From contig JBBJMP010000012.1 of the NCBI GenBank assembly GCA_037718865.1, forward strand, positions 62,001 through 126,000: a stretch of DNA of 64,000 bases, given 5' to 3'. Shown piece by piece: positions 36,054-43,987 of this stretch (within the stretch, counting starts at the first letter, position 1; every line of letters begins with the position of its first letter). The position numbers were made by a program, and so were the translations under genes. The DNA comes from JADCRZ01 sp037718865. GTDB taxonomy: Bacteria > Bacteroidota > Bacteroidia > Chitinophagales > Chitinophagaceae. The notes under the pieces are model-generated. The model did not search any database, was not told the origin of the DNA, and saw only the letters and a list, made by a program, of their open reading frames with translations.

Positions 36054-36719
36054 ATGAATTCATACGAAGAAGGCCGCATGTTATTGATTGATAAACCACT
36101 TCACTGGACCTCATTCGACGTGGTAAGAAAGGTTCGCAGGTTAATAAAAATTAAAAAAGTGGGCCATGCCGGAACGCTTGATCCTTTGGCCACCGGTCTG
36201 TTGATTGTATGTACGGGCCGCTTTACTAAAAAGATCAATGAATACATGGCGCGGGAAAAGGAATATACCGGAACAGTAACCCTTGGATCCACTACACCTA
36301 CGTTCGACCTGGAAAGCAGCCCTCAAAACTTTAAAGAATACAACCACCTTACCGGTGAGCAATTAACAAATATTGCCTGCAACTTTACCGGGGAAATCTG
36401 GCAGACACCGCCAATTTATTCTGCCATCAAACAGCAAGGTCAACCGGTGTATGTATTGGCCAGAAAAGGCGTGGATGTAAAATTGGAGCCCCGTAAACTG
36501 ACTATTAAAGAGTTTGATATAACAGCCATTGACCTGCCGCTGGTTTCATTCCGTGTAGTGTGTTCAACCGGTACCTATATCAGAAGCCTGGCTAATGATT
36601 TTGGTGCCGCCTTAGGTTGCGGCGGGCATCTTAGCAGTTTATGCAGAACCCGGATAGGAGAGTTTCAGGTGGAAGACGCATTTTCTATTCAGCAACTGGA
36701 GGCGATGAGGGATGAGTGA
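36054..36719 (+). CDS. truB: tRNA pseudouridine-55 synthase
   Basis: 221 residues. Converts U55 of the T-loop to pseudouridine. Catalytic D43 lies in GHAGTLDPLATGLL; KPLHWTSFD precedes it and TYIRSLANDFG is near residue 178. It is short: the C-terminal PUA-like part present in E. coli TruB (314 residues) is absent, leaving the catalytic core only. Confidence 0.93.
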   Translation: MNSYEEGRMLLIDKPLHWTSFDVVRKVRRLIKIKKVGHAGTLDPLATGLLIVCTGRFTKKINEYMAREKEYTGTVTLGSTTPTFDLESSPQNFKEYNHLTGEQLTNIACNFTGEIWQTPPIYSAIKQQGQPVYVLARKGVDVKLEPRKLTIKEFDITAIDLPLVSFRVVCSTGTYIRSLANDFGAALGCGGHLSSLCRTRIGEFQVEDAFSIQQLEAMRDE

Positions 36720-36730
36720 TAAATTTTGAA

Positions 36731-36796
36731 TTATGAGTTATGAGTTATGGAAGCAGATATAAAATTAAATTCTTCATCTCTACCACATCTTACATC
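36731..36796. repeat. Word-repeat spacer between convergent truB and BamA-like genes
   Basis: Left part repeats ATGAGTTATGAGTTATGG (36734-36751); right part is CATCTCTACCACATCTTACATCTCA. The left word is shared with 9911-9968, and the right word with 34537-34616 and, inverted, with 53735-53772. Confidence 0.5.
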
Positions 36797-39124
36797 TCAG
36801 AACGGATAATTAATGCCCAGCTGAAGCTGACCGGAAGTAATTTTCAATTTCTGGAACCACCCGTTGCCTATGTCTGCGTAAAAAGGATTTTTTAGTTTAT
36901 ACGCCCAGTCAAAGCGCACCAGGAAATAATTAAAGTCGAAACGAAGACTTGTTCCGCCAGCAACTGCAAGGTCTTTGTAGAACCGGCCGATATTTAATTC
37001 CGTGCCTACCTGAGACGGGGACAAATCGGTTTTTCTGTTCCAGATATTACCTATATCGGCGAACAAGGCGCTTTTAAGTTTTACACCACCAATAGTAGCC
37101 ACATTAAAGCGGTATTCGATGTTACCTTCTATCTGTATATCCGCAAAACGGTCGTACCCGCCCTGACCGCCGTTTAAAGTATCATAAAAACGTGAAGAGC
37201 CAATACCCAGCCTCCTTACCTGCCAGGCCCGCATGCTGTTGGGGCCTCCTGCAATAAATGACTTAATGAACGGAAGTGAACTTTCCTTGAGTCCGTCTAT
37301 GTCTTTTCCATAAGGCAGGCCGACTCCGGCATAAGCTCTGAAAGCCCAGGCTGACCTATCGAACCGGATCAGGTGCGCAAAATCGGCGTCAATCTTTACG
37401 TACCGGTATAGCTTCGCCTCCCTGTCTATATATTCGACCAGACCGAACAATGCTCCACTTTCTTCGAGTCTGACCTTTAGGGTGGTCAGTTTATTTAATT
37501 TGGTAAGAAACGATTGGAAAACCAGGTTCTGGCTGATCACCAGCCCGTTTTGAAAAGAATTCTTCAGGTTAGGCACTTTTTCAATTAAATCTGTTAAGGT
37601 TTGGCGGAGGACGGGCCGAAGCAATTCAATATTAAAGGGACTATACAGCCAGACATGATTTTTCCTGCCCCATTCATAACCTATGGATCCGTTTATTGAG
37701 CCGAGCGTAAAAAAGTCGATCCTGTCAGTATACGACGCATTAAAATTTAAGATGGTCCGTGAAGAGCTTAACCTGTCTTCCCCTTTTATTTTAAAAGGCA
37801 GGATGAATTTAGGGAAATAGATGGTCTGTGCAATGCTTAACTGTAACGTTTGAATAAGCCGGATCTTACTTCCCAGTTCCACGCCTCCCCTGATATTAGT
37901 AGTAGACTGAATGGATTCTCTGGCCAGATTGCGGTTCCTCAAACCAACGTTTAAACCAATCCCAAAAAGGTTACTGGTTGTTATTACATCCCCGGAATTT
38001 CGTGTTGCTTCCAGGTCAATGACCAGGTTCTGTTTTTTTGCGGGAAACAAATTAATGTTTACATCCAACATTGCGAGTGAATCGTTTGGACGCAAGTCAA
38101 TATTTACCTGCTGCCAGGCTCCCAACTGGCTATAAGTATTAATCGTTTTATAGTAGTCCGCTTGACGATACTGATTGCCTGGCAATAAGCTGGAATTTTT
38201 TACCAGAAAGGACGGTTTGAACCGGAAATTCTTACTGTACACACTGATTTCCTTTATTTTAACTGAATCAAATACGACGGTTGTAGTATCTTCAAACAAT
38301 TCAAGATCCGGATATATACTTACATTTCCAATGCTATATTTCTTTAGAGGAATAGCGTTCGTTTTAGTACGTTGTTTTACAATGACATCAATAGTGGGCT
38401 TTTCCCTTCTTTGGCTAAGTTCATTCAATAACCTCACCTGCTCAAAAAGACTTAAACCCGGGTTAATTAAACCAGCCAGAACAGTATCCACTTCTGCATA
38501 CAGGTCATCTCTGGATATTTTAAAATATCCATTGTCTTTATATACATCAATAAGACGATCTAACTCGGCTGCTACAATCTGCTGCGAATAGGGTTGATCT
38601 TTGATGAGCAGCGATTTGGTTTTACTTTTTAACGCAAGCTCCTGCAAAACGGAGTCTGACAAAGCATAACCTATTGAATCGAGCTTTAGATTATTGCCCG
38701 GCGTTACCAAAAAATCAATGATTACCCTTTGCTGCTTACCAACAATCTTAATGGTGGAATCCCATGCTATGCGTGCCTGATAGTACCCTAAGGAATTCAT
38801 GAGGGCGTTCATAAAAACGACAGACCGGTTGGCGTAGTTTGTATCAAATACGGCAGGTTTTATGAGTGTTTTACGAATTCCTGCAAATGAAACAATTCTT
38901 GATTTAAGGCTATCATCCAGCTGGTTAGTCAAACGTGTTTCCAGGTCTTGCCTTTCGCTTACTTTAAAATTTCCCTCTACTTCAATATTGGTCTTGAAAA
39001 CAAACGGCTTATCAGCCTGGAATTTTTTTGGAACTGTACAGGAAACAGCCCCGGCCACAATAACCAGGAATAACATTAAGATTACAGGAAAGGTAGAAGT
39101 GGTAACTTGCCGGAAGAATAACAT
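36797..39124 (-). CDS. BamA/TamA-family outer-membrane assembly protein
   Basis: 775 residues. N-terminal hydrophobic segment ends in VSC near residue 29, so it may be a lipoprotein. POTRA-like domains fill about residues 45-350, and the C-terminal 400 residues form a surface-antigen type beta-barrel with AGGPNSMRAWQVRRLG (the conserved loop 6 RGF-like motif, here RAW) near 630 and a terminal Phe. Family members insert or translocate outer-membrane proteins. It is more like TamA or the Bacteroidota lipoprotein-type paralogue than the essential BamA. Confidence 0.85.
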   Translation of the reverse strand: MLFFRQVTTSTFPVILMLFLVIVAGAVSCTVPKKFQADKPFVFKTNIEVEGNFKVSERQDLETRLTNQLDDSLKSRIVSFAGIRKTLIKPAVFDTNYANRSVVFMNALMNSLGYYQARIAWDSTIKIVGKQQRVIIDFLVTPGNNLKLDSIGYALSDSVLQELALKSKTKSLLIKDQPYSQQIVAAELDRLIDVYKDNGYFKISRDDLYAEVDTVLAGLINPGLSLFEQVRLLNELSQRREKPTIDVIVKQRTKTNAIPLKKYSIGNVSIYPDLELFEDTTTVVFDSVKIKEISVYSKNFRFKPSFLVKNSSLLPGNQYRQADYYKTINTYSQLGAWQQVNIDLRPNDSLAMLDVNINLFPAKKQNLVIDLEATRNSGDVITTSNLFGIGLNVGLRNRNLARESIQSTTNIRGGVELGSKIRLIQTLQLSIAQTIYFPKFILPFKIKGEDRLSSSRTILNFNASYTDRIDFFTLGSINGSIGYEWGRKNHVWLYSPFNIELLRPVLRQTLTDLIEKVPNLKNSFQNGLVISQNLVFQSFLTKLNKLTTLKVRLEESGALFGLVEYIDREAKLYRYVKIDADFAHLIRFDRSAWAFRAYAGVGLPYGKDIDGLKESSLPFIKSFIAGGPNSMRAWQVRRLGIGSSRFYDTLNGGQGGYDRFADIQIEGNIEYRFNVATIGGVKLKSALFADIGNIWNRKTDLSPSQVGTELNIGRFYKDLAVAGGTSLRFDFNYFLVRFDWAYKLKNPFYADIGNGWFQKLKITSGQLQLGINYPF

Positions 39125-39230
39125 AGAAAGAGATCACTGGTTTTCCTGTTAAGAATGTAATAATCTAAAAAGGGTAACGGAACAATACATGGTCTGTACA
39201 CGCCGTTGATCAAATCCGATTCAATTTCCC

Positions 39231-39974
39231 ATGCTCACTAAATTGCAGGTCAAATATATCCAAAGTTTAAACCAGAAAAAATTCAGGCAGCTGGATAAAG
39301 TTTTTATTGCAGAAGGACCCAAGATAATTAACGAATTGTTAGCTTGTCGTAATGTTGAGCCGGTTGCATTATACGCTACCGGTGAATGGTGGGAGCAAAA
39401 CTTAGCTTTAAAAGATGCCATCCCCTTTGTTGCCTGTCATGAACTTCAGGCCTCCGAATTGAACCGGATAAGTTTTTTGACAAGCCCCCACCTGGTACTT
39501 GGTGTGTTCAGGCACCCCTTATTTTCCAAGGACACTCCCTATTATGGCGCCATTTCACTCCTGCTGGACGGCATTCAGGATCCCGGAAATATGGGTACAA
39601 TTGTGCGTATAGCCGACTGGTATGGTATAAAACAGGTAGTTGCCAGTTTAGATTGTGCGGACATCTTTAATCCCAAAGTGGTTCAATCAACCATGGGAAG
39701 TATCGCCAGAGTTCACATTATTTATGATGATATAAGCTCATTCATTAAAAAGTATGCTAACATACCCATTTATGCAAGTGTGTTGCAGGGGGAACCGTTA
39801 CCGCGTGTTGGAAAGGTCATAGAAGGATTTGTGCTTGTAGGAAATGAATCGAAAGGGTTAAGAGAAGAATTGATACGGTCGGCCAATTACCGGATAACCA
39901 TTCCAAAATATGGCATGGCTGAATCGTTAAATGCCGCGGTTGCCACGGGGATTATTTTATCACATATCCAGTAA
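39231..39974 (+). CDS. SpoU/TrmH-family RNA 2'-O-methyltransferase
   Basis: 247 residues. Substrate-binding N-terminal domain (1-90) and the SPOUT knot with its three motifs: LLDGIQDPGNMGTIVRIADW near 110, FVLVGNESKGL near 200 and IPKYGMAESLNAAVATGIIL near 225. Transfers methyl from SAM to a ribose in rRNA or tRNA; target unknown. Start codon ATG is 107 bases from the divergent BamA-like gene. Confidence 0.92.
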   Translation: MLTKLQVKYIQSLNQKKFRQLDKVFIAEGPKIINELLACRNVEPVALYATGEWWEQNLALKDAIPFVACHELQASELNRISFLTSPHLVLGVFRHPLFSKDTPYYGAISLLLDGIQDPGNMGTIVRIADWYGIKQVVASLDCADIFNPKVVQSTMGSIARVHIIYDDISSFIKKYANIPIYASVLQGEPLPRVGKVIEGFVLVGNESKGLREELIRSANYRITIPKYGMAESLNAAVATGIILSHIQ

Positions 39975-39976
39975 AA

Positions 39977-39999
39977 AGGCCGTCTAAAAAAGACGGCCT
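39977..39999 (-). terminator. Terminator of the sigma/protease operon
   Basis: AGGCCGTCT and AGACGGCCT arms with a five-base loop; on the minus strand a run of five T follows. It is between the convergent SpoU gene and the protease gene and fits termination of the latter. Confidence 0.7.
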
Positions 40000-40022
40000 G
40001 CTATAGAATTAGTATGAAATGA

Positions 40023-41120
40023 TCAATAGGTTTTTACCATAAAAACACAATCCTCTATTTTTTTGATTTGTTGAACGCGGTCGAGCGTTTTTATCGTAGA
40101 ATTAGCCATCAATTTGAGGCTTTGATAAGAAGTATCCTGTTTTAATTCATCAATAATATTAAAAATGTTTTGGGCTTTTATAGCAAATACCACTCCTTCA
40201 GCCTGGATCTGTCGCGTGCTTAGTATACCTACGATTTCTCCGTTTTTATTAATGACCGGTCCGCCGCTGTTTCCGGGATTGGCCGCAACCGCAATCTGAC
40301 AGGCCAGCGTATCACCGTTGAAGCCGGTTTTTGCGCTCATATAACCTTCACCGTAAACAATCTCATCCCGGGGAAATCCCATAGTGAAGATTTCCTCTCC
40401 CAGGTCCGCACCCGAATTTTTAAACCCGTAAGGCAATGAAGAGGCTGATTTGAAATCGGCGTCTTCTATTTTAAGAATGGCCAGGTCCTTCAAACGGTCG
40501 ATCTTGATAATACGGGCTTTAAATTCCTGTCCCCTGCTATTTTGAACAACAACATTAGCCTGGTCGCTGATGACATGGGCATTTGTTACCAAGTATCCTC
40601 TAGCGTCTATCATGAAACTTGTACCGCCTGATTTTACTTTTGCATCAGTAGGAATTTTGGGGGCGTTTTCTGTGTAAGTGATCTGCTTACTTAGCGCCTG
40701 TTGATTTTGGATCACTTTATCTACCTTTCTGCTCAATTGTTCCACATAGGCCGTATTAGCCTTGGGCGTTAAGTAAGAAACAAGACCGTAAATGGCCAGG
40801 GCCGTAAATCCACCTATACAAGCGGCAACAGCGGTCACCCTGCTATACTTTTTGAAAAGGTCAACCAGTTTTGCCCTCGGTGCGCCGTCTTTGATTTCCC
40901 CCTCGTCCAGCAAACGCACGTGAATATCATGCAGGGCTGATACGAAGTTTCTTCGTTCGCCAAAATGGGCAAGGCGGTTAAACAGAATAGAATGTTCAAC
41001 AACCTTTTGGTCAATTTCAGCATTATCCCTGCGCAGTTGTTCAAAACGGGCACGTTCATCCTGGGTCATTTCACCGCGAAGGTATCTTTCGACTGCCTCG
41101 ATCAATTGCATTTCTTCCAT
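40023..41120 (-). CDS. Anti-sigma-like domain fused to periplasmic trypsin-like protease
   Basis: 365 residues. Residues 1-75 match the N-terminal pattern of Bacteroidota anti-sigma factors (ERYLRGEMTQDERARFEQL). A single transmembrane segment spans about 95-117. The periplasmic part is a trypsin-fold protease with H182 (TNAHVIS), D212 (LKDLAIL) and S285 (NPGNSGGP); no PDZ domain follows. The ATG overlaps the sigma-factor stop by one base (TAATG), so both are translated together. Inferred role: membrane anti-sigma that senses envelope state through its own protease domain. Confidence 0.85.
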   Translation of the reverse strand: MEEMQLIEAVERYLRGEMTQDERARFEQLRRDNAEIDQKVVEHSILFNRLAHFGERRNFVSALHDIHVRLLDEGEIKDGAPRAKLVDLFKKYSRVTAVAACIGGFTALAIYGLVSYLTPKANTAYVEQLSRKVDKVIQNQQALSKQITYTENAPKIPTDAKVKSGGTSFMIDARGYLVTNAHVISDQANVVVQNSRGQEFKARIIKIDRLKDLAILKIEDADFKSASSLPYGFKNSGADLGEEIFTMGFPRDEIVYGEGYMSAKTGFNGDTLACQIAVAANPGNSGGPVINKNGEIVGILSTRQIQAEGVVFAIKAQNIFNIIDELKQDTSYQSLKLMANSTIKTLDRVQQIKKIEDCVFMVKTY

Positions 41121-41686
41121 TACATCACCTCTTTTTTATATTTGGAAAAGAAAAGTTTCTTTAAACGTAACAGGCACTTATATTTCTGGGTTTTGGCATT
41201 ATCTGCATTTGTGTACCCAAAGCTGCCAGCTATATCCGTCATATTTTTTTTTTGCATGTAATAAGCCTCCAGCAGACTTTTACATGGTTCTCCCAAACTG
41301 TTCATAGACCTTTCCATGACCTTAAATTCAACATTTCGTTCTTCATGAGCCTCTATAGTCTCTTCAACAGGTACAATTTCAGCCATGTCTTCCACTTCTC
41401 CGCTGTACTTTGACATGTGTTGTAATCGCTTAAGCCATAAACGGCGGCTTACTGAGTAAACATAGGTCTTAATTTGACAGTTGAGTTCAAAGTTTCCGGA
41501 CCGGGCGTTTTCAAAAAGAACAATCATAGCCTCCTGGAATATGTCACGCGCATCGTCGCTAGTTCCATTATTATTAAGGATAAACGCCTGAATCATACTG
41601 TAGTTTTGTTTATATATGGTTTCAGCGGCCTTTTTATCATTCTTCGCCAGTCCATGCAGTAATTCTTTTTCAAAGTCTAATGTCAC
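41120..41686 (-). CDS. ECF-type RNA polymerase sigma factor
   Basis: 188 residues from a GTG start. Region 2 is seen in DDARDIFQEAMIVLFENA (residues 42-59) and the following IKTYVYSVSRRLWLKRL; region 4 in CKSLLEAYYMQKKNMTDIA and GYTNADNAKTQKYKCLLRLK near 140-180. Cytoplasmic. Paired with the membrane protein at 40023, which is its presumed anti-sigma factor. A TATCTTTG -7 element at 41725-41732 suggests transcription by the housekeeping sigma. Confidence 0.9.
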   Translation of the reverse strand: MTLDFEKELLHGLAKNDKKAAETIYKQNYSMIQAFILNNNGTSDDARDIFQEAMIVLFENARSGNFELNCQIKTYVYSVSRRLWLKRLQHMSKYSGEVEDMAEIVPVEETIEAHEERNVEFKVMERSMNSLGEPCKSLLEAYYMQKKNMTDIAGSFGYTNADNAKTQKYKCLLRLKKLFFSKYKKEVM

Positions 41687-41724
41687 AATACCGTATTTAA
41701 TACTTCAATTAACAATTAGTAACC

Positions 41725-41732
41725 CAAAGATA
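41725..41732 (-). promoter_or_regulatory. Candidate housekeeping -7 element of the sigma gene
   Basis: TATCTTTG on the minus strand fits TANNTTTG and is 38 bases upstream of the GTG start. No good -33 partner was found. Confidence 0.35.
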
Positions 41733-41753
41733 AATTCAAAATTAGTTCAGTTA

Positions 41754-41788
41754 GGGGTTACCTTTTTAAGGTTAACGTATCAACCCCC
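41754..41788 (+). promoter_or_regulatory. Conserved promoter-like element, copy 1
   Basis: GGGGTTACC, then a 15-18 base AT-rich spacer with AGGTTAACGTATC, then AACCCCC. The outer GGGGTT/AACCCC parts form an inverted repeat. The element is repeated with few changes at 42202-42235, and both copies stand about 31 bases before a small lipoprotein ATG. GGTTACC plus CGTATC has the general shape of an ECF-sigma promoter (-35 and -10). Confidence 0.5.
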
Positions 41789-41818
41789 AATACATTCATA
41801 ACTAAACAAATAAATAAA

Positions 41819-42016
41819 ATGAAAAAGCTATTATTAGTTTTAGCTATTGGGGCTTTCGTAGCCTGTAATGACAATGCTACCAGTACAGAAGAAGCAATGG
41901 ATTCTACTGCTGATGCATTAGAAAACAAAGGCGATAGTTTATCTAACAGAATTGATTCTACTTACGAAGCCAAGGCTGATTCTGTGGAAGATAAGGCAGA
42001 CGCTTTGAAGAAGTAA
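41819..42016 (+). CDS. Small lipoprotein, copy 1 of tandem unit
   Basis: 65 residues. Signal with lipobox FVAC, Cys at residue 16 followed by Asn-Asp. The mature part is acidic and helical with heptad-like ADS/ADAL repeats (DSTADALENKGD, ADSVEDKADAL), probably a short coiled coil. The first 18 codons and the upstream 65 bases are nearly the same as for the gene at 42267. Divergent from the sigma factor with 132 bases between them. Function unknown. Confidence 0.72.
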   Translation: MKKLLLVLAIGAFVACNDNATSTEEAMDSTADALENKGDSLSNRIDSTYEAKADSVEDKADALKK

Positions 42017-42063
42017 AGATTTTTTTTATGGCAAGTAGTCGTTAAACGCTTTCCTTGCCGGGG

Positions 42064-42103
42064 AGGGCTCATTTGGACATCAGAGGGCTCATTTGGACAT
42101 CAG
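42064..42103 (+). repeat. Perfect 20-base tandem duplication
   Basis: AGGGCTCATTTGGACATCAG occurs twice in direct succession in the 3' untranslated part of lipoprotein unit 1. The related position of unit 2 has a single diverged AGGAGGGCTTACTG. Confidence 0.9.
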
Positions 42104-42131
42104 GTTAAAGTTTGCATCATCAGAATAAAGA

Positions 42132-42172
42132 TCAAAAAACGTTTATCTGGCAATGTGCTATGATAAACGTTT
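42132..42172 (+). terminator. Terminator of lipoprotein unit 1
   Basis: AAAAACGTTTATC and GATAAACGTTTTT pair around a 13-14 base loop. It aligns with the hairpin at 42515-42560 behind unit 2. Confidence 0.7.
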
Positions 42173-42201
42173 TTGTTTATGAGTAAAATTACTGTAGATA
42201 A

Positions 42202-42235
42202 GGGGTTACCTTTTAGAGGTTAAGGTATTAACCCC
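42202..42235 (+). promoter_or_regulatory. Conserved promoter-like element, copy 2
   Basis: GGGGTTACC, TTTTAGAGGTTAAGGTATTA, ACCCC: the same inverted GGGGTT/AACCCC frame and inner AGGTTAA-GTAT core as copy 1. It stands about 31 bases upstream of the second lipoprotein ATG. Confidence 0.5.
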
Positions 42236-42266
42236 TAACAAATTCATAACAAAACAAACAAATAAA

Positions 42267-42440
42267 ATGAAAAAATTATTATTAGTTTTAGCTATTGGAG
42301 CTTTCGTGGCCTGTAATGACAGTGCTACAACTGATGCAGCGACAAGCGACACATCATCAATGACTGTAGAAGGAGATACTACCACAATGATGGCACCAAT
42401 GGATACTACCAATATGATGTCTCAGGATACAATCAGGTAA
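42267..42440 (+). CDS. Small lipoprotein, copy 2 of tandem unit
   Basis: 57 residues, ATG at 42267, stop TAA at 42438. The signal MKKLLLVLAIGAFVACND is identical to that of the gene at 41819, with lipobox Cys at 16. The mature part has diverged completely into a Thr/Asp/Met-rich sequence (GDTTTMMAPMDTTNMMSQD). Same promoter-like element, same 3' region and terminator as copy 1, so the whole transcription unit was duplicated. Confidence 0.7.
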   Translation: MKKLLLVLAIGAFVACNDSATTDAATSDTSSMTVEGDTTTMMAPMDTTNMMSQDTIR

Positions 42441-42514
42441 CTTTTTTTCATATGGCAAGCAATCGTTAGAGGCCTTCCTGTTCCCAGGAGGGCTTACTGT
42501 TTTAAGATATTTCA

Positions 42515-42560
42515 ACAAAAACGTTCATTATTGCACTAGGCTATAATGAACGTTTTTATG
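42515..42560 (+). terminator. Terminator of lipoprotein unit 2
   Basis: AAAAACGTTCATTA and TAATGAACGTTTTT pair around a 13-base loop, then an AT-rich tail. Homologous to the terminator of unit 1. It ends 12 bases before the convergent icd stop. Confidence 0.7.
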
Positions 42561-42571
42561 TTATTTAAGAC

Positions 42572-43807
42572 CTACATCCCCATTTTTTTCTTTAGGTTAT
42601 CGTCTATCGCATCCAAAAATTCTTCGGTGTATTGATAATGCCTTCCGTGTTCCACATTGTTGCCGTGTATACATACAGCCAGGTCTTTGGTCATCTTACC
42701 GCTTTCGACCGTTTCTATACATACTTGTTCAAGGGTGTTACAAAAGTCAATAAGTTCCTGGTTGCCATCAAGCTTACCCCTGAAAGCCAAACCCCTGGTC
42801 CATGCAAAAATGGAGGCGATAGGATTGGTAGAGGTTGGTTTTCCTGCCTGGTGGTCACGATAATGGCGTGTTACCGTTCCATGGGCTGCTTCAGACTCCA
42901 TAATGTTTCCGTCAGGAGTAATCAAAACGGAAGTCATCAAACCAAGCGATCCGAAACCTTGTGCAACGGTATCGCTTTGTACGTCTCCGTCATAGTTTTT
43001 ACAGGCCCAAACAAAATTGCCACTCCATTTCAAGGCACTGGCAACCATATCATCTATCAAACGATGTTCATATACAATACCTGCAGCTTTGAATTGATCC
43101 TTAAATTCCTTTTCATAAATGTCCTCAAAAATATCTTTAAATCTTCCGTCATATTTTTTTAAGATAGTGTTTTTGGTTGAAAGATACAGCGGCCATTTTT
43201 TGCTCAGGGCCATATTAAAACAACTCCTGGCGAAACCGCTGATGCTTTCATCCGTGTTGTACATACTTAAGGCAACGCCATCACCCTTAAAATTAAAAAC
43301 TTCGAATACCTGGGGTTCTCCGCCTCCTTCCGGTGTAAATGTCATGGTTAATTTACCCTTTCCTTTTATCAGGGTATCCGTGGCACGGTATTGATCGCCA
43401 AACGCATGACGACCAACAATGATCGGGGAAGTCCAGTTCGTGACCAGGCGGGGCACATTTTGCATAACAATAGGTTCCCGGAAAACAGTGCCATCAAGGA
43501 TGTTGCGTATGGTGCCATTTGGGCTTTTCCACATTTGTTTCAGGCTAAATTCCATTACCCGTGCCTCATCAGGTGTGATCGTGGCACATTTGATGCCCAC
43601 GCCATATTGTTTTACAGCGTTTGCCGCATCAACGGTTACCTGGTCGTTGGTTTCGTCCCGGTGCTGAATGCCCAGATCATAATATTTTATATCGGCTTGA
43701 ACGTAGGGCAGGATCAGCTTATCTTTTATAAATTTCCAAATAATGCGGGTCATTTCGTCTCCATCCAATTCCACTACAGGATTTGCAACGTTGATTTTTT
43801 TTGACAT
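42572..43807 (-). CDS. icd: NADP-dependent isocitrate dehydrogenase, eukaryotic-type
   Basis: 411 residues from ATG 43807; upstream codons to 43873 cross the promoter and are not used. Oxidatively decarboxylates isocitrate to 2-oxoglutarate in the TCA cycle. Motifs: NPVVELDGDEMTRIIWKFIK at the start, the SPNGTIRNILDGTVFREPI substrate loop near 95, YDGDVQSDTVAQGFGSLGLM near 272 and the NADP-binding EAAHGTVTRHYR near 305. This is the homodimeric mitochondrial-like subfamily rather than the E. coli Icd type. Confidence 0.95.
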   Translation of the reverse strand: MSKKINVANPVVELDGDEMTRIIWKFIKDKLILPYVQADIKYYDLGIQHRDETNDQVTVDAANAVKQYGVGIKCATITPDEARVMEFSLKQMWKSPNGTIRNILDGTVFREPIVMQNVPRLVTNWTSPIIVGRHAFGDQYRATDTLIKGKGKLTMTFTPEGGGEPQVFEVFNFKGDGVALSMYNTDESISGFARSCFNMALSKKWPLYLSTKNTILKKYDGRFKDIFEDIYEKEFKDQFKAAGIVYEHRLIDDMVASALKWSGNFVWACKNYDGDVQSDTVAQGFGSLGLMTSVLITPDGNIMESEAAHGTVTRHYRDHQAGKPTSTNPIASIFAWTRGLAFRGKLDGNQELIDFCNTLEQVCIETVESGKMTKDLAVCIHGNNVEHGRHYQYTEEFLDAIDDNLKKKMGM

Positions 43808-43834
43808 ATTGATTATTTTATTTATGTAAGTGAG

Positions 43835-43865
43835 CAAACCTACATGAAATGGTTGAATTCTCAAA
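43835..43865 (-). promoter_or_regulatory. Promoter of icd
   Basis: On the minus strand: TTTG (43862-43865), 19-base spacer, TAGGTTTG (43835-43842). Both elements and the spacing match the Bacteroidota -33/-7 consensus. The -7 lies 28 bases upstream of the ATG. Confidence 0.7.
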
Positions 43866-43987
43866 CAGCTCATTTTGTTCGCCGGAAGGTAGATTTATGC
43901 ACTTTCATTATAGTTGTTTACACTTTTTTTGCGATTTTTATTGAATATGAATCAGACATTCAATTTCATTGTGTTATATTGTAAAGT

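Noticed and set aside
36797..39124. Assignment as the essential BamA
   Set aside because: Lipoprotein-like N-terminus, fewer POTRA repeats and an isolated location without skp/ompH genes argue for a TamA-like paralogue.
42632..43162. Long plus-strand frame of 176 codons opposite icd
   Set aside because: It is the antisense shadow of a well conserved coding region; composition is Cys/Phe/Tyr-rich and no domain is recognisable.
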